Source of the DNA: Cavia porcellus
Taxonomy: Eukaryota > Chordata > Mammalia > Rodentia > Caviidae
NCBI RefSeq assembly: GCF_034190915.1
Contig: NW_026947485.1
Location: 32,315,519 to 32,379,518 of the forward strand
DNA length: 64,000 nt
Direction of reading: 5' to 3'
Shown here: positions 57,199-64,000 of the stretch, in pieces
How the letters are laid out: each line of letters opens with the position of its first letter
Numbering within the stretch: the first letter of the stretch is position 1
The notes under the pieces: model-generated
Database searches by the model: none
The model's input: only the letters and a program-made list of their open reading frames with translations
What the model was told of the DNA's origin: nothing
Position numbers and translations under genes: made by a program

Positions 57199-58303
57199 AA
57201 TAGACTTGGCAGAAAAGTTAATCGCAGTGTGAACTGAAGGTTACAAACTCTACCAGAACAGAGGAAAATAAAACAAGCCAGAGGGCCTTTGCTCCAGGAA
57301 TGGGTACGACGTTGGGCAGTTTACTTTTGCTCCCTTCAGACCAGTTTTCTTGCTGTCAGAGTCGGGGGCTGGACTGAGCGAGCTTGGAATCCTAGATACG
57401 TCAGGTATAGCATTCTGCCTTTGGTGAGATCTTTTTCCTGAAGGGTTTGCTTTTTCTTTTTCCATTCATACATACCCTAGTTAATAAGACGAGATACACA
57501 TGTATATTTCTAGACATTAGTTTCCTCATCCATGAGATAATTTCTTGTTTACAAGGTAGTGGAAGTAGTTTCCATTTACCCAGTAGTAGTGGGCTCAGTT
57601 GGCCTGGTTTGTTTAGGCAAAGCAAAGGCACACACATATATCTACACAGTAGTCAAACCTACACAGTAATAATCACCTTATAGAGTACTACTTTATAACA
57701 CACACTGATTTGTGGGTTTGTTAAGGTTTCCCTGGAGTTGTAGTTGCTACCAGTGCCAGTGTAGAGACATCCACATCTGTATGTGCGACAGTTCCTAGAC
57801 ACTGTAAAGGCTAAGAACCGAGAGAGTTGTTTTCCTCTTCAAAAAGAAAACTGATGGCTTTGTGCTGCACTGCTCTTTAATGTCTATCTGCTTCCAAACT
57901 ATTTATTACACCCTTAACATGCCATGAAAAGACATGGCCTGAGTCTTTGTCTTGATAATCCCACTCCAAGGAAATAACTATATGGATATTTTTTATTCCA
58001 CCAAAATGTTGTCTACAATAATCACCACTGTAAACATGAATGTCTGACAATTTGAACATGCTAAAGCAAATTCTCAAATGATCATTGCAAAAGACTATAT
58101 AACAATGAGAGAAAGCATTTGATTACAAGAACTGCAAACATACTCTGTAATTGTAACTATGAAAAAGATGTCCAGGCAAGGCATGAAGGCTGATTTAAAA
58201 ACATGAAAGAAGCTGCATTGATATTTTTATACACATTACTTAACAATTCCCTTTTACCACTGTGATACTGTTTGTACAATAAAAATAAGTGCACTGTGTA
58301 TAT
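57199..58303. other. Unique-looking sequence downstream of NOD1
   Basis: No exon or named repeat. Overlapping frames near 57250-57683 lie in several phases and are chance. Confidence 0.45.
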
Positions 58304-58386
58304 GAGACAGAGGAAGAGCAAGAGAGAGAGAGAACAAAAGCAAGACAGAGAGAAAGTGAGAAATGGAGACAGAGAGAGAGACAGAA
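58304..58386. repeat. GA-rich simple repeat
   Basis: Interrupted (GA)n with ACAG units. Confidence 0.9.
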
Positions 58387-59424
58387 AATTTGAGATGTTT
58401 TGATATCATTGGCTCCCAAAGCATCTAAGTGAAAGCATCTAAGCATCAGGGTGAAAAATCAAAAGCTTGTTCACCATTACTGCCTTGTCTTATACTTTCC
58501 TATTGTTTGGGATCCTTTTGGTTACAGGCCACTTTTTCGGTGCTTACCGCCTCGAGAAGGACTAAGCTGGTCATGGCACAGCTCCTAGACTTCAGGTGGA
58601 GAGAATGGTGCTGGGATGGCCCTGGCCTGCAGTTCTGCTTCAAGGCTCTGTTTTTACCCATCTGGGTGGTAACACTTGGCTTCCCCACTGGCCACTTCTT
58701 GCATCAAAATTTCCCTCAGGAACCTGGGATAATGGCCATGTGTTAAGTAATTTCCGAATGCATTTTAGGCTCTGAAGAGTTTAGTTTTAGCTGCTTAATC
58801 ATATCTGAGTGTGGGCCCTGGGAAGTGAGGTTCTCAGTGAGGTTTGCTCAGTTTGCATTTGGTTCCAAGCATCCTGCTTTGTGCTTTCAAGACAGACTTG
58901 CTGCCCTGGTTTGGCACTAGAGGGGGATTATTAGATAGCTACATGCCCCAGGCTAGCGGGAGGGTACATGATAGTGATCACCATGGCAGTCAGGACCACA
59001 AAGGGAAATGAGGTCACATCCTACAGGATTTCCCTCACAACTTCCTGGATTGCCTCCTAATAGGCTTCCTGCAAAATCATGGGTCCACCCAGCAGGCTTA
59101 GCTACAGAAGGCAGAGGACTCAGACAGCAGGACCTGCCATGAAGGGGTGAAACTAAGCCACCCGTGTGTTCTGACCCCAACCACTTCGATGCATAGAAGC
59201 TCCCTGTATGGATTCACAGCAGCTCAGGTGCTGCCTCTGCCATTTTTTGTCCCTTGGTAGGTGGAGAGGGCTGCAAAGCCTCAACCTGGGGATACCCTGG
59301 CCTTCCCCCAACAGGCTGTCCCCACAGCATGTTACCTAGAACCTGCGGTGCAGGATGGGGTTCATAGTGTGCTTACCTAGCCACATTCCCTAAAGAAAAA
59401 AAAAAAAAACCAGACCTGGGCCAC
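58387..59424. other. Unique-looking sequence downstream of NOD1
   Basis: Nothing recognised. It ends in an A run at 59394-59409, next to the inferred NOD1 cleavage region. Confidence 0.45.
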
Positions 59425-60469
59425 TGAGTTGCATTTTCATCATTTTATTAACAAATGAGATGGCAAAAGAACAAGTTATTTAAAAATATCACCACCCCAC
59501 CCCAACTGAGCATCTACCATGTGCCGGCCATGGTGGTGGGTGTCTGACTGCCATGCTTTGCTGGTGGAGTTTGAGACCAGTTCTCAGTGTATTCAGTTAC
59601 CTCCCATGGCTCAGGGGCAGGAAAAGATTTCCCCTCTCAAGAGGCAAGGAGAGAAAAGCTTCCATTTGGATGCTAGGTCCCATTTGGAGCACACAGATGG
59701 TTTCTTCTTCAGGCTGGGGTGTCGGCCCAGGATGCAGGCTTCCAAGGAGACCAGCTGACACTGGACACAGCACACAGTAGGATCACAGCCTGAAGGCATC
59801 ATCCATTCTCTTAGACCAGCTAAGAGGGCATCCTCTGATCTTCTTGAGCATGCAGCAAGACTCTAGGACTGACAACAAAGCCTCTGATGAAAAGCACTTG
59901 GCTGAATCCGATCCCCACTGTCTATACCTCAGTGTGTACAGCTGTGAAGTGGGAACAGTACCACCCCACCAGGAGCAAGAGGTGGGGGCATTTCAGGCAC
60001 AACACTTCATGTTCATGGAGTACTTTCTTTCCAAGAAATGGAAGCACATCTTCAGCTCTTCCGTGAAGACATCAGAAACCAATGCTTTTGCTGGGCCTCA
60101 GGGCAGCATCTGCACAAGCTAAGATTAGTATCATCTGTCCTCCTCTGTCTTATCCCCTAGTTTTAGATTAAATAATTATGGCTATGCAATTAAGTCTCTT
60201 CACAGGAGAGAAAACATGTTACTGTTTGGCAGTAACCACAGAGGCTCATGAGACACACTCAGCTTCTGCAGAACCCTCATAGCTGCTTGGGAGGGGCAGC
60301 TGCCCGCTGGGTGTGTGCCAGGAGCTTGTTTGCTTGTAGGGCAGCAGGTTCCTGACAGTCCCCTTGCAGCAGCCTCCGAAGGGCATCCCATGCACCATCT
60401 GCAGAGTGGTGACTGATGCTGAGAGTCAGAGGGTGAAGGAAAGTCCTCGCCCCACTCAGGAAGGCCCTC
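59425..60469 (-). other. NOD1: NOD1 3' UTR
   Basis: Inferred to run from the stop at 60470 to a cleavage site about 20 bases past the poly(A) signal at 59449-59444, roughly 1.05 kb. No splice signals or young repeats interrupt it. A weak B1-like block lies near 59521-59580 (ccatggtggtgggtgtctga). Frames on either strand here (59519-60122) are UTR shadows. Confidence 0.6.
59444..59449 (-). terminator. NOD1: Poly(A) signal AATAAA, NOD1
   Basis: TTTATT on the + strand gives AATAAA on the - strand. It is the first canonical signal that I see at a plausible distance downstream of the NOD1 stop. Confidence 0.55.
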
Positions 60470-60542
60470 TCAGAAACAGATGAGTCGCTTCTCCTCTTCG
60501 AAGGCTTTGGCCTCCTCTGGCTTTATCAAGTTTCCATTTAGA
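60470..60542 (-). CDS. NOD1: NOD1 last coding exon (C-terminus, stop at 60472-60470)
   Basis: The acceptor is ttctctccag on the minus strand, just before 60542. The exon gives one base to a split Cys codon, then reads LNGNLIKPEEAK, AFEEEKRLICF and TGA. That is the NOD1 C-terminal tail after the last leucine-rich repeat (human ends with the very similar ...KRIICF). NOD1 (CARD4) is a cytosolic receptor with CARD, NACHT and LRR domains. It senses the peptidoglycan fragment iE-DAP and signals through RIPK2 to NF-kB (family knowledge). The LRRs form the ligand-sensing side, and this tail caps them. The phase fits the exon at 63930. No defect is seen. Confidence 0.93.
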
Positions 60543-61539
60543 CTGGAGAGAAAGAGAAAAAACAAATTTTACATACATAAAATCTTACAGACCGTTACAT
60601 GCTCCTTCCAAACATGTCCTTCACACGTGCTTGTGCTTCCCAGCACCCTGAAATGAAGGAACATTCCTATTCAAATGGTTCTTTGATAATAACATTAATC
60701 ACCCTACTAATCTGCTCTGAGGTCACTGGCAGTGTCCATGAGCCTGTCACATTTTTAGGTCTTATCTTCCTGTTGGACCTGCCTGACCTCGCCCTCCTTC
60801 TGGAAGCACCACCATCCCTTGGCTTGACATCATGCTCTCTGGGTCTCTCTAGATGCCCCAACCCCGTCTCCTTCCCATGGTACCCTTCTGAGTGACCTCT
60901 GAATACCAGGTTTTGACTGCTTCATCAAGTCACAGAACCATCCACAGCTCAGGGGAGTCTGTTTCCTGCCTGTTAGCTTCCCTTGGACACTTCCAGGAAC
61001 CTTGAAGAGACACCTCCCTTGGGCTCACTGAATGGTCCCACTCTTCACAGTACCAAAGGACCCTTCCTAAGGTCCACCTTGACACCTCCCTTCCCATCCC
61101 CAGAATCCTGCAGTCACAAAATTCTGCCCATCCCTATCACAAAGCTCCTGAGCATCCCTAGAATGCCTCTCTGCACCTCTCTGTAGCTTTAAGCTGCCAA
61201 TCTCATCTGAGCACTCAGCTCTTCTATGGGCCCTGGCAATGCTCTACTGACTTGTCCCTTTATCTGTGCTTTGGCCTTCTGAAATCCGGTTCTGTATCTT
61301 AGAAATCTGACCATGTCCCTCTTCTGTTTCAAATGCTTCAGTGACTTAACACTGCTTTTAGGACAGAGACCGAGATACAAAATATGACGCACAGATCTTT
61401 TATGGCCCAGCCTCTGCCTGTGCCTCAGCCTCCTCCCCCACAGCCTGTACTGATGACACATCGGCTTCTTGTGGATCTGTAGGGACACCAGCCAACCCCA
61501 TTCTCCAGATGCTGTTCCCCTACCTGTAGTGCTTTCGCC

Positions 61540-61830
61540 CAGCTAACTCACTCCTGTTCACCCTTTGTGGCTTAGTTTAAAGACCTCTTCCTTAGGAGGC
61601 CTTCCCTGAAATCTCCTCCATCAGGTTTCCATCTGGTCTTTCCCTTCCTAGAGCCCCTTCCTCATGGTAACTAATCACTTGAATGATTTTTCTCCTTTCC
61701 TGTGCATCTCCCTCAGAGACAGTGAACTTAAGAAGGTAGGCCCATTTTGTTCACCAATGAGATTCTCCATACGAGCACAGTGTCAGACACTCAAGCACTG
61801 TGCTGCTCATGATGGAATGAAGACACAGTC
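61540..61830 (+). repeat. L2 LINE 3' region
   Basis: actcactcctgttcaccctt, then ggaggccttccctgaaatct, then gagacagtgaacttaagaag and gcacagtgtcagacact follow L2 order. Confidence 0.72.
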
Positions 61831-63737
61831 CTGGCTGCTGGAGACACAACTGGGACCATGATGCAGGCCCAACCCTTGAGCTCACGGTCTGCAGGACAGC
61901 ACCATGCAGACAGCTCTGTCTTTGAAAACAGAACTCACCAAGGGATTTCAGAGAAAGTTCTCTTTGGAGAAGAAAGCCTATAGGAAAGGAGTTCAAAAAG
62001 GGGCTCTGTCCATGTCAGCGATGGTCTCCAGCAGCTGCGCTCCTGCCAGCCTGGCTACTGTCTCATGGCCTAGTGTGACAGCCACTGGACAGGAACAGAA
62101 CCCTCTCAGAGTCAGTCTCACAAAGTGACACACAGGCACATGTTTGGCAGCTCTCAGAAAAGGCAGGAGCTAAAACAAAGGCACCCCAAGGCCAACACCT
62201 GGCCTCCTGCCCCATCTAAATCAGTGGTGGAGCCCCCTTGCCACCTGACACAAGTGCCTACTACAGGCTGTAGAAAGCATACCTCGAAGCTAAGGACAGT
62301 TGTCCCTGTTCAAGTAGGTCCTAGTGACAGTGGCTCTTGGGAGGGAGAACACGTATCCTTCAAGCCTGACAAAATTAAGGCATACAGAGCCAGACAACTA
62401 TTCTTTCCAGCATGGGCACACAGTGGAGGCCAACTGTGGTCTGCGAGCTGTCCTCAAGTCTGGCTGGCTTCCTTTAGCTGCCCACCCCCCAAGCCACTGC
62501 CCACTGTCAAATCCTCCAATCAGCAGGAAGTGGAATGGCTGGAGGGCAGGGTCACTGTGAAGGTAGCTGGGAGATGCAGACAGAGAAACCCTGCTCTCCT
62601 GAGCTCTCCAAGGCTTTCCTGTCTGAGCAGCCACTGGGCTTCACGGCGCAAATGCTCCAGTGTTATCTTGTTGGATCTGTGACAGTGTTTTTCCAAAAAG
62701 CTTTGAGTGCATCCTACACAAGAGTCAGACATTGTGAACAGGCAGCTGCTACACCCTGCATGCATGCCTGGAGTTAGACCAAGTGACACTATTTCTCTCT
62801 CCTTTGCAGGCTATAGTCTGATGTTCTGTCCTTGTTAATTTCATTTTAAAATAAAGCTGGCTGCAACCCACCAGATTGATTTCATGATCTCTAAAGAGTT
62901 CTAAAAGCCAAGGACTTTAGTGGTTTATTTTGTTTTGTTTTGTTTGGCTGTGAAAGTCAAGAAGGGAGGAGGTGGTTAATGGTAACTGCCCCTGAGCTGA
63001 GGTGAGGCTGCTCACAGAGCTCAGAGAAGGCTCAGTGGGCGAATGAACTCTAGGTCTGTGCCCTCCATAGACCCCTGCTCTACTCCCTGCCAGCTGCCCC
63101 ATACAGGCCCGAGTCTCACACCCTCAGGGGCTGGCTCAGTTCAGAGGTCGAGAACACATTTCAGAGCACTTAGGAGTCTAAGCACATGGCCTCTCTCCTC
63201 AGCTCAGGCAGGCTAGTGCTCTTCAGCAACGAGGGTCTCTTGTGTCACATTAATGACCCCAGCCCGCTCCCTGCTGCCTATGGTGCCTGGCATTAAAGCA
63301 GGTGCACAGGTGTGGTGACCTATGACTCCTAGAAAATAATACACATTCTATAGCCGCTCAGACTCCCTCAGACATCAAGGGAGGTGTTGTGTGTATAAAT
63401 ATACGTGGGAAAAAGTCCTCTGGGAGGCTAGGCAGAAGGAGAGAGGGTTCTACATATCATAAAGCAAAGGTTGGGTTTTCTTCTATTAGCATAAGCAAGT
63501 TCTCAAAGCAGAAGAGAGAAAGAACATAATGTTGGCTCAATCGCATCCTAGCCAAGTCTCCTGAATCCCAGAATGTCCAGGAGAAGGAAAGCACGAGCTC
63601 CAAACTCCTGGCCAGCATGACCACTCTCAGGGTCAGGGCCCAGGCACATTCCAGGGATAGCACCATGAAGCAGGGCAGATAGGCACAGGACAGGAGAGCA
63701 CAAACCATGATGTCAGGCTGGGCTGAGTTTGTTCCTC

Positions 63738-63890
63738 TATGTGTGAACCTGGGCACATTAGACTCACTGGGCTTGTTTCTGCATTGGTAATGTGGACACA
63801 ATCCCACTGCACTACAGGGCTACTGGAGGAATAAATACAAACTGCCCTGCCTGGGGCCTGGCACACAGTGAGCAGTGCTGAGTCAACATC
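63738..63890 (+). repeat. MIR SINE
   Basis: tgtgtgaacctgggcacatt, then gtttctgcattggtaatgtg, then ggaggaataaatacaaac and gcctggcacacagtgagcag match MIR. Confidence 0.78.
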
Positions 63891-63929
63891 ACTGTCCTTG
63901 TCACTGTGAACAGTCGCGGGTGACCTTAC

Positions 63930-64000
63930 CAAATCTCTGTTATGCCAGTGTTCTCCCGTAGCGCCTCTGCCAGCTGGGCAGTGCCTTTGGCTGTGATCTG
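63930..64000 (-). CDS. NOD1: NOD1 leucine-rich-repeat exon (cut by window edge)
   Basis: The minus-strand reading from the window end is QITAKGTAQLAEALRENTGI then TEI, plus TG of a split Cys codon, followed by the donor gtaagg. This is the last full LRR of NOD1 (the human sequence reads nearly the same from memory). The ribonuclease-inhibitor-type LRRs of NOD proteins are typically encoded by 84-nt exons; 71 nt are visible here, so about 13 nt should lie outside the window. The Cys codon is completed at 60542. Intact and in phase. Confidence 0.93.

Larger units (their letters stand above)
60543..63929 (-). other. NOD1: NOD1 last intron
   Basis: A 3.4-kb intron with donor gtaaggtcac (63929 downward) and acceptor at 60543. 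It contains an L2 and a MIR fragment. The plus-strand frame of 185 codons at 62125-62682 and its antisense partners have no recognisable domains and I regard them as chance in GC-richer DNA. Confidence 0.85.

Noticed and set aside
59510..59590. B1 SINE in the NOD1 3' UTR
   Set aside because: Only a short stretch resembles B1 (ccatggtggtgggtg, gagtttgagaccag); too weak to call separately.
62125..62682. The 185-codon plus-strand frame inside the last NOD1 intron
   Set aside because: No recognisable domain, no homology that I know of, overlapping frames on both strands, and GC-richer DNA where long chance frames are common.

Overview
This is mammalian nuclear DNA, almost certainly from a rodent. 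It has 7SL-derived B1 monomers with the rodent internal duplication, tRNA-Ala-type ID SINEs, B1-ID composite SINEs, LINE-1, MIR, L2 and MaLR repeats. No B2 or typical murid B4 SINE was recognised, which points to a non-murid rodent, but I cannot name the species. Nearly every short ORF is chance or repeat-derived. Host protein-coding sequence amounts to about 0.3 kb in four exon pieces.

Layout. Positions 1-9,216 hold the 3' end of ZNRF2 on the + strand: a RING exon at 956-1061, the last coding exon at 6897-6976, and a 3' UTR exon from 9217. The other end holds the 3' end of NOD1 on the - strand: a leucine-rich-repeat exon cut by the window edge (63930-64000), the last coding exon with stop (60470-60542), and a 3' UTR running to a poly(A) signal near 59444. 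The two genes lie tail to tail, as I recall for human 7p15-p14. ZNRF2 is a membrane-associated E3 ubiquitin ligase and NOD1 is a cytosolic peptidoglycan sensor; I see no functional coupling between them.

The roughly 49 kb between them is a repeat graveyard. About 10.5-19 kb is AT-rich with sparse SINE, MIR and MER5-like copies. 19.3-21.9 kb is an old antisense L1 with SINE insertions. 23.1-27.2 kb and 33.5-36.7 kb hold antisense half-L1 (HAL1-like) elements: a 5' UTR and ORF1, no ORF2, and then a 3' module of degenerate ~135-170 bp tandem units. The second element sits inside a decayed class I endogenous retrovirus (about 31.7-41.5 kb, - strand, gag capsid and integrase remnants). A related solo LTR with a 4-bp duplication lies at 43.2 kb in opposite orientation. 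44.9-48.1 kb is a sense L1 ORF2 containing an in-place ~0.6 kb inversion; another L1 3' end lies at 52.2-53.3 kb. 53.5-59.4 kb is mostly unique, with simple repeats, one young ID SINE and a MIR.

The most striking object is at 23,109-26,625. A HAL1 element is joined, exactly at its own 5' end, to the 5' UTR and first 88 codons of PPFIA1 (liprin-alpha-1). The whole composite is bounded by one probable target-site duplication, as expected if a chimeric PPFIA1-HAL1 transcript was retrotransposed as a unit.
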